Shown here: piece after piece, positions 49,721 through 59,120 of the stretch
Position numbering within the stretch: position 1 is the stretch's first letter
How the letters are laid out: each line of letters opens with the position of its first letter
Virus record (IMG/VR): IMGVR_UViG_3300028831_000229
Span: 53,942 to 117,941 of that record
DNA: 64,000 bases
Reading direction: 5' to 3' (one strand)
Source of the DNA: a virus
Notes under the pieces: model-generated
The model's input: only the letters and a program-made list of their open reading frames with translations
Told to the model about the DNA's origin: nothing
Database searches by the model: none
Made by a program: the position numbers and the translations under genes

Positions 49721-50095
49721 ATGCAGAAGCCGAACCTTCCGATCAACATGTTCGAGAACCGGAACGTCGTGAAGGTGCTCCAGGGCGCCTCGTTCCAGAT
49801 CCCGGACAGCACCACCGGTCCGTCGCCGGCCGGCATCAGCTCCGGCCTCTCGCCGGCCACCATCCTCGACTCGCGGCGCGTGAGCGTCGGCGGTCAGCTC
49901 GTCACGTCGTTCAGCGACACCGCTGGCAACGCGGTCGTGGACGTCGCCGCGGAGCTGCGCCCCGGTGATACCGTCGCGGTCAGCGCTGCCGGCGCCACGT
50001 GCGTCTGCACCGTCACCTCGCTCAGCGGCACGGTGCGGACCTTCGGTCCGATCCCGTCGACGGCCGTCGCTGGCGTCATCCTGGTCTGGGGCTAA
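49721..50095 (+). CDS. Probable virion beta protein, 124 aa
   Basis: Starts after AAGGAGAAGAAGCA. Ser/Thr/Val-rich strands (SVGGQLVTSFSDTAGNAVVD, GTVRTFGPIPSTAVAGVILV). Likely a small structural head protein; no family recognised. Confidence 0.5.
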   Translation: MQKPNLPINMFENRNVVKVLQGASFQIPDSTTGPSPAGISSGLSPATILDSRRVSVGGQLVTSFSDTAGNAVVDVAAELRPGDTVAVSAAGATCVCTVTSLSGTVRTFGPIPSTAVAGVILVWG

Positions 50096-50125
50096 CCCAG
50101 GAGCTGCCACCCACGGAGGAACACC

Positions 50126-51019
50126 ATGAAGAAGAACAAGATGAAGAAGGGCGGCAAGGCCGTCGTCAGCGAAGAGGCGCTGCTGAAGAGCCTCAACGAG
50201 CTGGAGGAGGCGGTCCTCAAGGGTGGCGACGAGCTGCTCGACCAGGATCCCGAAGGTGGTCTCTCCACCGAAGGCGAGCCGCTCTCGAAGAAGGCTCCCA
50301 AGGGCAAGGCCGACGTCGCGAAGGCGGACGACGGCTCCTCGGACGATGCCTCGGACGACGAGGACGACGTCAACAAGGGCGCCGACATGTCCGACGACGA
50401 GTCCGAGGAGGACGACGGCTCCGGCGACGGTGACGGCGACGACATGTCCGACGACGAGTCCGAGGAGAAGCCGCCGATGCCGATGAAGAAGGGCAAGAAG
50501 GGCATGTCGAAGTCTCTGCGCGAGCGCGCCGACGAAGGCGAGACCACCGCGAAGGCGATCGAGGTCTCGGACTTCATCGAGTCGATGATCGACCAGGCGA
50601 GCGACGCCTACGCCGATCTCCAGAAGGCGTTCTCCGACGAGGTCGCCTCGCTCGAAGGGCGTCTCGAGAAGAGCGAGGCGTACCAGCGCAACTTCAACGG
50701 CCGGCTCGCCAAGGGCCTCGTCGACATCGGCAAGATGCTCGTCGACACCAACAAGCTCATCAAGTCGCTGGTCAACTCGCCGAACCCGCAGATGCGCAAG
50801 AGCATCCTGTCGGCCGACGAGATCCAGGAGCCGTCGCGCGGCGGCGGTGGCGGCGACGAGACGCAGCTGCACCCGGCGAAGGTCGCCGAGTGGCTGTTCA
50901 ACAAGTCGATGGCCGGCGAGATCGACTCGCTGCTCGTCACGCAGTACGAAGTTCACCGCAACATCGAGGCGCTGCCCGTTCAGGTGCGCAAGGCCCTCGT
51001 CAACGACCTCCGCAAGTAG
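50126..51019 (+). CDS. Scaffold-like protein, 297 aa
   Basis: Directly upstream of the major capsid gene. N-terminal half is low-complexity and acidic with two copies of MSDDESEE; the middle is coiled-coil-like (DFIESMIDQASDAYADLQKA then EGRLEKSEAYQRNF); the C-terminus is a helical region ending KALVNDLRK. This is the shape of capsid scaffolds, which are removed by the protease. Name inferred from position and shape. Confidence 0.6.
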   Translation: MKKNKMKKGGKAVVSEEALLKSLNELEEAVLKGGDELLDQDPEGGLSTEGEPLSKKAPKGKADVAKADDGSSDDASDDEDDVNKGADMSDDESEEDDGSGDGDGDDMSDDESEEKPPMPMKKGKKGMSKSLRERADEGETTAKAIEVSDFIESMIDQASDAYADLQKAFSDEVASLEGRLEKSEAYQRNFNGRLAKGLVDIGKMLVDTNKLIKSLVNSPNPQMRKSILSADEIQEPSRGGGGGDETQLHPAKVAEWLFNKSMAGEIDSLLVTQYEVHRNIEALPVQVRKALVNDLRK

Positions 51020-51040
51020 GTCAGGAAGGAGACAAGGAAC

Positions 51041-52450
51041 ATGACCCGTATCATCGGAATGCAGGACTACGAGGGCTTCGCTGGCTTCCACGGTTTCGCG
51101 CAGGCGACCGAGTCGGACGTCGAGGCTCTGAACAAGGCGCTCGCCGCCGGCTACCAGGCGCCGCGCGCGGATGGTGGTGGTGCTCTCCGCGTCGAGTCGC
51201 TGGAGCAGACCATGCGCATCCTCACGTTCAACCAGCAGCACATCCAGTTCTGGCGGGACTTCCCGAAGCTGCCGGCCTACTCGACGGTCGAGGAGTACAA
51301 CGTCCAGACGTCGTACGGCATGGACAACGGCGGCTTCACCCGCGAGGGCGAGCTGCCGCAGGTCCAGGACGCCGGCTACCAGCGCAAGTCGGCGCTGGTG
51401 AAGTTCCTCACCACGCAGCGCGAGGTCACGCACGTGCAGACGCTGGTCAAGCCGGCGCACGGCAACCAGATCGCGCTCGAGACGACCAACGGCGCGATCT
51501 GGATCCTCCAGCAGATGGAGCAGGCGCTGTTCCGCGGCAACAGCGACATCATCCCGGAGTCGTTCGACGGCGTGTACACGCAGATCGTCGGTGATCCCGA
51601 CGCGCTCGCCACGAACGTGCTCGATCTCCGCGGCGGTGTCCTCACCGAGGACCGCATCGAGGAGGCCAGCAACCTCGTGATCGAGGGCTTCGGCGTCCCG
51701 TCCGACCTGTACGCGGCGCCGCGCGCGCTGAGCGACATGGTCAAGACGATGTACCCGCGCGAGCGCGTCGGTCTGCCGGCGCCGGTCAACGGTCGCATCG
51801 GCATGGCGGTGTCCGAGGTGCAGACCCAGGCCGGCGTGGTCCGTCTCAAGGCGAACCAGTTCCTGCGCGCCGGTGGCATCGGCAAGACCACGGCTCCGGT
51901 CTCGCAGACCGCGCCGCGCGCTCCGAACGCGCCGACCATCGCGGTCGCCGACCCCGGCGCCACCGCGGGCTCGCTGTTCACCGCGGCGGACGTCGGCACG
52001 TTCCGCTACCGCGTCACCGCGGTCAACCGCTTCGGCGAGTCCGCGGCGTCCGCGTCCTCGGCGCAGGCGATCGCGGCGGCGGGCGAGTCCGTCAACGTGA
52101 CCATCACCGACGGCGGTGGTGGCGACACGGCGACCGGCTACCGCGTCTACCGCTCGGCGGTCGGCGGCGCGGCCGGTACCGAGAAGCTCATCGGCGAGAT
52201 CAAGCGCGCCGCGTCGGGCACCACGCTCTACGCGGACCTCAACGCCGATCTGCCGGCGACCTCGCGCGCGTTCATGATGCAGATGAACCTCCAGGCGGTG
52301 AGCTTCCGCCAGCTCGCGCCGATGCTGAAGATCCCGCTCGCCACGATCGCGCTGTCGATCCGGTGGGCGCAGGTGCTGTACGGCATGCCGATCGTCTACC
52401 AGCCGCGCAAGCACGTCATCTTCAAGAACTGCTACGACCGCGTGGCGTAG
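51041..52450 (+). CDS. Major capsid protein, HK97-type, with Ig/FN3-like insertion
   Basis: 469 residues. ALRVESLEQTMRILTFNQQH and the following LPAYSTVEEYN are the N-terminal arm region of HK97-like capsid proteins, and LKIPLATIALSIRWAQVLYG ends the fold. Between about 288 and 405 lies a Val/Thr/Ser-rich beta-sandwich-like insert (TFRYRVTAVNRFGESAASAS is typical of FN3), probably displayed on the shell. It packs as the coat after scaffold removal. Confidence 0.8.
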   Translation: MTRIIGMQDYEGFAGFHGFAQATESDVEALNKALAAGYQAPRADGGGALRVESLEQTMRILTFNQQHIQFWRDFPKLPAYSTVEEYNVQTSYGMDNGGFTREGELPQVQDAGYQRKSALVKFLTTQREVTHVQTLVKPAHGNQIALETTNGAIWILQQMEQALFRGNSDIIPESFDGVYTQIVGDPDALATNVLDLRGGVLTEDRIEEASNLVIEGFGVPSDLYAAPRALSDMVKTMYPRERVGLPAPVNGRIGMAVSEVQTQAGVVRLKANQFLRAGGIGKTTAPVSQTAPRAPNAPTIAVADPGATAGSLFTAADVGTFRYRVTAVNRFGESAASASSAQAIAAAGESVNVTITDGGGGDTATGYRVYRSAVGGAAGTEKLIGEIKRAASGTTLYADLNADLPATSRAFMMQMNLQAVSFRQLAPMLKIPLATIALSIRWAQVLYGMPIVYQPRKHVIFKNCYDRVA

Positions 52451-52476
52451 CAGGTGCAGCTGACCTGAACCCGTGA

Positions 52477-52513
52477 GGGGAGCGGGAACATCTCCCGCTC
52501 CCCTTTGTCTTTT
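52477..52513 (+). terminator. Strong rho-independent terminator after the capsid gene
   Basis: GGGGAGCGGGA (52477-52487) and TCCCGCTCCCC (52493-52503) pair perfectly, 5-base loop, then TTTGTCTTTT. It ends the head operon about 27 bases after the capsid stop and may set the high capsid-to-tail ratio. Confidence 0.9.
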
Positions 52514-52527
52514 CAAGGAGAAGAGAA

Positions 52528-53334
52528 ATGAGTGACACGAAGATGAAGCTGTACTGCGGCGACCTGAAGGGCGACACCGTGAACACGACGTGCTCGTTCG
52601 GCCAGGTCACCTTCGATGCGCACGGCTGCGCGGAGGTCGAGGCCACCGAAGAGGACGTGGCGAAGCTCACCGCGCTCGGCTGGACCGGTTCGCCACCGGC
52701 TCCGCAGCTCACGCCGGAGGAGCAAGTCAAGGCGGACATGCCGCGCGAGATGGTGCTGCTGCACGCGCCCGACCTGAAGGGCGAGAAGGTCAGCACCTCG
52801 TTCGGCACCGTTCACTTCGACGAGAACGGCATGGCCGAGTGGAACGCTTCGGCGGACGACCTGGTGAAGCTCCACGCGCTGCGCTGGGTGCTGGAGCCGC
52901 AGCCGACCATGGAGAACACGGCGCGCACGCTCGCGCACGAGCCGCTGCGCGGTCCGACGATCGAGGAATACGTCTCCGCCGGCTACCTGCCGGAGGAGTA
53001 CCCGCCGCAAGGCTACGAGAAGCGCGCGAGCGCCGGTCTCACCGCGTTCGAGAGCGGCGGCAAGGTGCCGTGGGACGAGCGCCTGGTGCAGGCGCGCCGC
53101 GAGCAGGTGACGCGTGAGCGCGCCGAGCAGGCGGCTCGCGACGCGGCGCAGCTCAAGGCGAACGCCGCGCAGTCCGAGATCGCGGCGCGCAACGTCGTCG
53201 CCGAGCCGGAGCCGGTGACGCCGCCGATCACGGTCGTCGAGACGCCGGCACCGACGCCGGTCGCCGAAGACCCGGTGCCGGCTCCGAGCGCCAAGCAGCA
53301 AGCCAAGGCCGAGGCCAAGGCGAAGGCGAAGTAG
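52528..53334 (+). CDS. Probable head decoration/fibre protein, 268 aa
   Basis: The first 130 residues hold two related units, one near 8-60 and one near 70-125, each with FGxVxFDxxGxAEx(E/N)A and a DxxKLxALxW end. The C-terminal half is a coiled-coil then Ala/Pro/Glu/Val-rich. Start preceded by AAGGAGAAGAGAA. Structural protein likely; not identified by family. Confidence 0.55.
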   Translation: MSDTKMKLYCGDLKGDTVNTTCSFGQVTFDAHGCAEVEATEEDVAKLTALGWTGSPPAPQLTPEEQVKADMPREMVLLHAPDLKGEKVSTSFGTVHFDENGMAEWNASADDLVKLHALRWVLEPQPTMENTARTLAHEPLRGPTIEEYVSAGYLPEEYPPQGYEKRASAGLTAFESGGKVPWDERLVQARREQVTRERAEQAARDAAQLKANAAQSEIAARNVVAEPEPVTPPITVVETPAPTPVAEDPVPAPSAKQQAKAEAKAKAK

Positions 53335-53358
53335 CCACCACCAACGCGGAGGAAGCTC

Positions 53359-54141
53359 GTGCCCCCTTCTCTCTACTCACCGTACATCGCGCTCTCGCAG
53401 TTGAGCGGAGCGTACTTGCGCAAGCAGTACCTCGCAGGCTTCACCTTCCTGGGTGATGACGGCAAGCCGCTCGCCGACGAGTGGTTCGAGGAGTTCATCC
53501 AGAACGCCATCGGCAAGTTGGAGGAGGTGCTCAACGTCGATGTTCTCCAACGGAACAACGTCGCGGAGAAGCACGACTACCACTCGCAGGACTGGGACGC
53601 CTTCGGCTTCATCCAGCTCTTCCGCTTCCCCGCGCAGAGCGTTCAAGAAGTGCGTGCGGTGGTGACGCCTGGACAGACCGTCCAGGTGTTCCCGTCCACG
53701 TACGTCCGTATCCAACTCGAGCACTCGCAGATCCACCTCGTACCGACCGCTGGTTCGCTCGCAACCATCTCCATCGGCCAAGGCATGGAGTGGTTGCCAT
53801 TCTTCAGCGGTCGCACATACGTGCCGCATCTGTGGGAGGTCGACTACGTCTCCGGGTTCAACCCGGATCAGATTCCGCGCATCGTCGCCGACTCGATCAT
53901 GAAGTGGGCGGCGATCGACATCTTGACGATCCTCAGCGACACCGTGACGCCGCTTGGTGTCACGTCTACGAGCCAAGGCGTCGATGGCTTGTCGCAGAGC
54001 CGCAGCTACCAGCTGCCAGCGTTCAAGGCGCGCATCGACGCGTACAACGCCGACCTCGGCTTGCCGCCGCACAGCCCGCAGGACGGCATGCTCGCGCAGA
54101 TTCGCGAGCAGTACGTCGGCATCCTGATGGCGAGCGTGTAG
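53359..54141 (+). CDS. Probable head-tail connector protein, 260 aa
   Basis: GTG at 53359 with GAGGAAGCTC upstream. The region RIVADSIMKWAAIDILTILS is the helical segment seen in adaptor/connector proteins bound to the portal. Located as the first neck gene before tail genes. No close family named. Confidence 0.55.
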   Translation: MPPSLYSPYIALSQLSGAYLRKQYLAGFTFLGDDGKPLADEWFEEFIQNAIGKLEEVLNVDVLQRNNVAEKHDYHSQDWDAFGFIQLFRFPAQSVQEVRAVVTPGQTVQVFPSTYVRIQLEHSQIHLVPTAGSLATISIGQGMEWLPFFSGRTYVPHLWEVDYVSGFNPDQIPRIVADSIMKWAAIDILTILSDTVTPLGVTSTSQGVDGLSQSRSYQLPAFKARIDAYNADLGLPPHSPQDGMLAQIREQYVGILMASV

Positions 54142-54143
54142 CC

Positions 54144-54953
54144 ATGAAGGTCATCCGCATGGGAGCCGTCCAGGTCGGTGGTGTCACCATCGGCAAGCCG
54201 TCACCAGCTGGTACCTGGGCACCGTCGTTCGACAACCAGACGGTCGATTTCGACCGTGATGCCTTCACGCGCATGCTCGCCGACAAAGGCTACAGCGTGC
54301 AGTGGGAGAAGGCGATGTGGTGCCCGAACCGGAGCAACGACGAGAAGACGCGGCAGCACGACATCAACTGCACCATCTGCGATGGCTCTGGCTTCTTCTA
54401 CTACGCGTCCGAGATCACGCCGATGCTGATGACCGGCATCTCGATGCAGCAAGCCTTCCACGCGTACGGTCGCTGGGACCCTGGTCAGATGATGGTCACC
54501 GCGCTGCCGGAGAAGCGCATCAACTACTGGGACAGGCTGACGCTCCAGAACGGCACGGTGCGCTTCTTCGAGATGGTGACGCGGCAGCGCAACGTCACCA
54601 GCGACGTGTTCAAGTTCGCCCCACTCGAGATCGAAGCCGTGACGTGGAAGGCGCGTGACGGCTCGCTGCGCAGCTACATCGCAGGTCAAGACTTTCAGGT
54701 GAGCGTGCTCGGCACCGGCATCACCTGGCTCATCACGACCGGGCGTCCCGACGGCGATTCGACGTACTCGGTGGCGTACACGTGCAGGCCGCGGTACGTC
54801 GTTCAAGACCTCGTGCACCACCACCGCGACTCGACCGTCGAAGGAGTCCACTACGAGTTCCCCACGCAAGCAGTAGCTCGGTTCGCGTTCCTCATCCGTG
54901 ACGAGAGCAAAGATGCCGCTCAAGTTCAATATCAAGATCCCTTCAAGCAGTAG
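54144..54953 (+). CDS. Neck-region protein with zinc knuckle, 269 aa
   Basis: WCPNRSNDEKTRQHDINCTI, then CDGSGFFYYA, gives a Cys/His zinc knuckle near residue 60. The rest is beta-rich (VTWKARDGSLRSYIAGQDFQ). Found between connector and tail-completion genes. Overlaps the next gene by 41 bases. Confidence 0.6.
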   Translation: MKVIRMGAVQVGGVTIGKPSPAGTWAPSFDNQTVDFDRDAFTRMLADKGYSVQWEKAMWCPNRSNDEKTRQHDINCTICDGSGFFYYASEITPMLMTGISMQQAFHAYGRWDPGQMMVTALPEKRINYWDRLTLQNGTVRFFEMVTRQRNVTSDVFKFAPLEIEAVTWKARDGSLRSYIAGQDFQVSVLGTGITWLITTGRPDGDSTYSVAYTCRPRYVVQDLVHHHRDSTVEGVHYEFPTQAVARFAFLIRDESKDAAQVQYQDPFKQ

Positions 54954-55701
54954 CGCAGCGATCCACGCGAAGCTGCGTCCGGCTGTCGAGAAGGCGTTGG
55001 CCGACGCGAAGCCCAAGCTCGTCGTGCTCATCGTCGATCGCGTCACGATGGAGGCCGACACGAAGCTGCACAGCCAGGCTGCCGCGTACAAGAAGGCGAT
55101 CCAGGATCCGCACGCCATCACAGTGGACGAGCACGGCATCAAGGTCCACATCAAGGACCCGACCGTGCTGGCGTTGGACGGCGGCGTGAACTCGTTCGAC
55201 ATCAAAGCCAAGATGCTTCCGTATGCGAAGCACTTCTCGAAGAAGGGCGCGCCGTATATCGACGTGCCCTTCACGCACCAACCGTACGGGCGCTTCTTCG
55301 GAGGCAAGGACGGCGTGCCGAAGAACGTGCTCAAGAGCCTCTACAAGAAGGCCAACAAGATCGAGAGCGACGACATCCGCGTGCGGACCAACGTTCATGG
55401 TGCAGCGCCCAAGAGCTTCGAGCGTGAGCTGACCTTCGGTGACAAGAAGGTCACCACACAGGTGCATCACAAGACCAGCATCCACGCGAACATGATCATG
55501 TCGCGCACGCGTGGCGTGAGCAGCGGCTCGTTCAAGACGATCCGCCGCATCTCGGCTGCGAGTGACGCGATGTCCTGGTGGCATCCTGGCTTCCAGGGTC
55601 TCGGCATCTTCCGCAAGGTGTTCGATCAGCTGAAGCGCGACATCAACCACGTCATCGGCGACAGCTTCCGTCGCGTCGGACTGAAAGCGAGGTTCAAGTG
55701 A
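54913..55701 (+). CDS. Tail-completion/neck protein, 262 aa
   Basis: ATG 54913 used; the in-frame GTG at 54898 is possible. Lys-rich mixed fold with KLRPAVEKALADAKPKLVVL at the N-terminus and many helices. In myophages this position encodes neck or tail-completion proteins. Family not recognised. Confidence 0.5.
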   Translation: MPLKFNIKIPSSSSAAIHAKLRPAVEKALADAKPKLVVLIVDRVTMEADTKLHSQAAAYKKAIQDPHAITVDEHGIKVHIKDPTVLALDGGVNSFDIKAKMLPYAKHFSKKGAPYIDVPFTHQPYGRFFGGKDGVPKNVLKSLYKKANKIESDDIRVRTNVHGAAPKSFERELTFGDKKVTTQVHHKTSIHANMIMSRTRGVSSGSFKTIRRISAASDAMSWWHPGFQGLGIFRKVFDQLKRDINHVIGDSFRRVGLKARFK

Positions 55702-56435
55702 CCATCGACCAGGATCGCTACAACCGCGAGAACAACTACACCGTGCCGGCGAACCAGCCGCTCGGCATGCGTATCCCGGAGTACGTGTTCGCGCAGCTCA
55801 TCGGCTTCGTGTTCCAGGAGATCCGGCGCACGATCGACACCAACTCGCTCATCGACGAGCTGTTCGCGTTCACGACCAAGGACACCATCAAGCGCTTCAA
55901 GGAGTACCTACGCGACCACAAGAACTTCTACGTGGGCGTCAACTGGCCGCAGGAAGACGTCCACCTGCCGCTCATCACCGTCATCAGCCAGTCCGAGGAA
56001 GAGGCGACCGATCTCGCGTTCCTTGGCGACGCTGTCGGCGTGGAGCAGTTCGGCACGTTCGGTGGTGGCCAGAAGCTCACCCAGCGTCAGGCCAAGGCCG
56101 TGCCGCTGCGGTCGACCACGCAGATCTACATCGCGTCGACGGACGACGAGCTGACGTTGCTGTTGTACAACGTCGTCCGCTTCATCTTCCTCTCGAACAA
56201 GCTCCAGCTCTCGCAGCTCTACGACATCCACAACCTCGTCGTGAGCGGGCAGGCGTTGGAATACGACCAGGAGCTGCATCCGGTCAAGGGCTTCTACCGG
56301 ACCATCCAGCTCCAGTACCTGACCCTGTTCGACTGGAACCTCTCCGAGGAGGCGGCCAAGATCGTGTCGCTCGACCTCGTCGTCGAGGCGCTGGCCGGTG
56401 GGGTGAAAACCCAGACGCCGGTACCGAGCCCGTAG
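55698..56435 (+). CDS. Tail-terminator-like protein, 245 aa
   Basis: GTG start in a GTGA overlap. LPLITVISQSEEEATDLAFL and the strands around DDELTLLLYNVVRFIFLSN give the alpha/beta outline of tail completion/terminator proteins (U-like). Position before the sheath supports it. Confidence 0.5.
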   Translation: MTIDQDRYNRENNYTVPANQPLGMRIPEYVFAQLIGFVFQEIRRTIDTNSLIDELFAFTTKDTIKRFKEYLRDHKNFYVGVNWPQEDVHLPLITVISQSEEEATDLAFLGDAVGVEQFGTFGGGQKLTQRQAKAVPLRSTTQIYIASTDDELTLLLYNVVRFIFLSNKLQLSQLYDIHNLVVSGQALEYDQELHPVKGFYRTIQLQYLTLFDWNLSEEAAKIVSLDLVVEALAGGVKTQTPVPSP

Positions 56436-56472
56436 AACCCACCCGGCATCCAGTGTAGAATAGGAGGCACCC

Positions 56473-56772
56473 ATGTCCGATGATGTCAAGACCAAAGAGC
56501 AGGAACCGCTGGCCAAGGCGGCGCCGGCAACTCGTCCGGTTGTCGGACGTCAGTTCCCAGGGCAGCAGCACTACGCGGTGACGCTGCCGGAGGAGGAGGC
56601 GGCGCGTGTCGAGTTGCAGAAGCAGTACGACGATCCGAACGCCGTGCCGCTCAACGTCTACTTCTCGGTCAAGCAGATCCGCAACCCGGTGATGCAGGCG
56701 TCCATGCGCGCGTATACCAAGGTCGAGCGCGCCACGGTCGATGCCTGGGACGAGATCTTCCGCGACCACTAA
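56473..56772 (+). CDS. Hypothetical tail-region protein, 99 aa
   Basis: AGGAGG ribosome binding site directly after TAGAAT. NAVPLNVYFSVKQIRNPVMQ is the most ordered part. No family recognised. Lies between terminator-like and sheath genes. Confidence 0.55.
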   Translation: MSDDVKTKEQEPLAKAAPATRPVVGRQFPGQQHYAVTLPEEEAARVELQKQYDDPNAVPLNVYFSVKQIRNPVMQASMRAYTKVERATVDAWDEIFRDH

Positions 56773-56787
56773 CAGAAAGGAGCCATC

Positions 56788-58581
56788 ATGTCGAAGCGTG
56801 TACTGTTCAATGGCGCGGTCCTCGTTCGTCCAGGTGCGGCGACGAAGATCGATGCCTCCCAGTTCCAGAACATCATCCTCGCAGGTCTCGGTATCGTCGG
56901 CCTGATCGGCACGGCTGACGGTGGTCAGCCGCGCACGGTGCAGGTCTTCAACTCTGCCGACGCCGTCAAGCAGTTCTACCAGAGCGGTGACATCGTCGAG
57001 GCTGCCGCGATGGTGGCTGACCCGAGCAACGACCCGCGCATCCCGAACGGTGCGGCGGCCATCGTCTGCTACAAGGTCAACAACTCCACGCAGGCGGCTC
57101 GCACGGTTGCGCCGTTCGTGTTCACGTCGCGCAAGTACGGCTTGCTCGCGAACAACATCCAGGTCGGCATCACCGTCCCGTCTGGCTCGCAGCGCGTCGT
57201 GACGGTGACCGACATCGATGCGTTCGGCACGACCGTCACCGAGACGTCTCCGACGCTCGGAACCACGGCGCGCTTCGCGATCCAGTACACCGGCGCCGGC
57301 TCGGCGGCGACGCTCACCACGACGGCGACGCAGCTGACCACCAACATCACCGGCGGTGGTGCGAACGAAGCGCTGACGCTCAACTTCGCCGACTTCCCGA
57401 ACCTCGCGGTGATGCTCCAGTTCATCGCGGCCTACGCACCGAACGGTGTGCAGGTCTACTCGGTCACGTCGATCGTCAGCAACGCGGCGAGCTTCAACCC
57501 GGCGAACGTCGACCTCCAGTCGGCGGTCGCTATCAAGGCGTCGCCGGTCAACATCATGGCCGTCAACTGGGAGATCGGTGACTGGATCAACAACCAGTCG
57601 CAGATCATCAGCGCTGCCGTGACGCTCGCGCAGGCGATCACCGCGGCGGTCACGACGTCCGGCCTGACCGGTGGCACCAAGGGCAGCTCGGCGAACACCG
57701 ATTGGGTCACTGGCTTCACCGCGCTGCGCGGTACGCGCATCAACCAGCTTGTGCCGCTGGTCAGCGCGGACGGCACGGCACCGGACACCTTCACCTTCGC
57801 GTCGGTCGCTGCCGCGGCTGTCGCGCATGGCAAGTTCGTCTCGAGCACGCTCGGCAAGAACGAGTGCCAGATCTGGATGGGGCAGAGCGCGACGCTCACG
57901 AACCTCGTCCTGACGGCGAACACACAGAACTCCGAGCACCTCTGCCTCTTCGGTCAGAAGGCCAAGCGCCTCAAGACGGCGGACGGCACGCTTCCATTCT
58001 TCGCCGAGTGGTCGGCGGCGGCTGTCGCGGCTGGCATGCGCGCCGGAGCGAACCTCGGTGAGCCGCTCACGTGGAAGTACCCGAGCGTCCTCGGCGTGAG
58101 CAGCGACTCGTCGTGGTCGGAGTCGAACAACGACGACGTCACGAACCTGACGCTCAACGGTGTCAACGTCATCAACAATCTCGCGTCGAAGGGCTTCCGC
58201 TTCGACAAGATGCAGACGACGTACACCAAGCAGGACAACGACGCCTACGTCGAAGAGACGATCGTCCAGATCTGGAAGCTCGTTTCGTTCAACCTCCGCA
58301 CCACGCTCGAAGACACGTACGTCGGTCGCGGCGGTACCGTGGCGCTCGGGAGCACGGTGCCGGCGACGGTCGCGAAGGTGATGCAGCCGTTGAAGGATGC
58401 GGGCGCCATCACCGATTCGATCGTGAACGGCAAGGTCATCAACGCCTGGCGCAACGTCAACTGGACGATCAACGGCGACGTCATGACGGTCAACGTCACC
58501 GTCAGCCCGACGCCCGGCATCAACTTCATCCTCACCACCATCGTGCTCGTGCCGGCGCAGATCAGCGGCGTCGCGGCATAA
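56788..58581 (+). CDS. Tail sheath protein
   Basis: 597 residues. N-terminal VLVRPGAATKIDA; core with beta-sandwich and AAVAAGMRAGANLGEPLTWK (sheath signature region around 410-430); C-terminus ending NVNWTINGDVMTVNVTVSP and FILTTIVLVPAQIS, which matches the conserved C-terminal strand of contractile sheaths. It contracts around the tube to drive DNA delivery, so the phage has a myovirus-type tail. Confidence 0.88.
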   Translation: MSKRVLFNGAVLVRPGAATKIDASQFQNIILAGLGIVGLIGTADGGQPRTVQVFNSADAVKQFYQSGDIVEAAAMVADPSNDPRIPNGAAAIVCYKVNNSTQAARTVAPFVFTSRKYGLLANNIQVGITVPSGSQRVVTVTDIDAFGTTVTETSPTLGTTARFAIQYTGAGSAATLTTTATQLTTNITGGGANEALTLNFADFPNLAVMLQFIAAYAPNGVQVYSVTSIVSNAASFNPANVDLQSAVAIKASPVNIMAVNWEIGDWINNQSQIISAAVTLAQAITAAVTTSGLTGGTKGSSANTDWVTGFTALRGTRINQLVPLVSADGTAPDTFTFASVAAAAVAHGKFVSSTLGKNECQIWMGQSATLTNLVLTANTQNSEHLCLFGQKAKRLKTADGTLPFFAEWSAAAVAAGMRAGANLGEPLTWKYPSVLGVSSDSSWSESNNDDVTNLTLNGVNVINNLASKGFRFDKMQTTYTKQDNDAYVEETIVQIWKLVSFNLRTTLEDTYVGRGGTVALGSTVPATVAKVMQPLKDAGAITDSIVNGKVINAWRNVNWTINGDVMTVNVTVSPTPGINFILTTIVLVPAQISGVAA

Positions 58582-58599
58582 CCAGAAGGGAGCAAGTCC

Positions 58600-59079
58600 A
58601 TGTCGCGTCCAGCACTGCCCACAGGCACCGGCACCCGGGTCTTCTCGGGTGCACGCTGCATCTTCAAGTACAACGACGGCATCGTCGGTTTCGCGCAAGG
58701 CGTGTCCGGCTCGGAGGAGATCATCTACGAGCCGGTCGACACGCTCGATCACCTGGAGGTGCGCGAGCATGCGCCGGTCGGCTACCGTGTCACGTTCACC
58801 GCGCAGATCTTCCGCACCATCGCGGTCGGTCCGAGCACGGACGTCGACGGTCCCGGCTCGCTCAAGGAGCAGAACATCTTCCCGAAGTTCGCCGACATCC
58901 TGCGGCTCCAGGGTGTCGATGCTCTGCTCCAGGACCACGTCAGCGGCAAGATCATCCACCTGCTCCAGCAGGTGAAGACGGCGTCGTACAACTTCAGCGT
59001 GACCGCGCGAGGCATCGTCGGTCAGAACGTCACGTTCGTCGCGATCCGCGCGATGGACGAGAGCGAGGTCACGCCGTAG
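58600..59079 (+). CDS. Tail tube protein
   Basis: 159 residues directly after the sheath. RVFSGARCIFKYNDGIVGFA, YEPVDTLDHLEVREHAPVGY and the final VTFVAIRAMDE give the beta-barrel outline of contractile-tail tube proteins. Size and order (sheath, tube, chaperones, tape measure) fit. Confidence 0.78.
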   Translation: MSRPALPTGTGTRVFSGARCIFKYNDGIVGFAQGVSGSEEIIYEPVDTLDHLEVREHAPVGYRVTFTAQIFRTIAVGPSTDVDGPGSLKEQNIFPKFADILRLQGVDALLQDHVSGKIIHLLQQVKTASYNFSVTARGIVGQNVTFVAIRAMDESEVTP

Positions 59080-59120
59080 AGCAACCCACAACCCGACATT
59101 CGTAGAAGAGGAGACACGAG

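Noticed and set aside
49652-52516. 954-residue leftward open frame opposite the capsid and scaffold genes
   Set aside because: An antisense shadow typical of GC-rich DNA: Arg/Val/Leu/Asp-rich with no motif. The sense strand encodes clear structural proteins.
56436-56472. TAGAAT as a -10 element before 56473
   Set aside because: It is immediately followed by the AGGAGG site, so a transcript starting there would lack it; no -35 at the right distance.
56284-59091. 935-residue leftward open frame opposite the sheath and tube genes
   Set aside because: Same reason: antisense shadow in GC-rich sequence.
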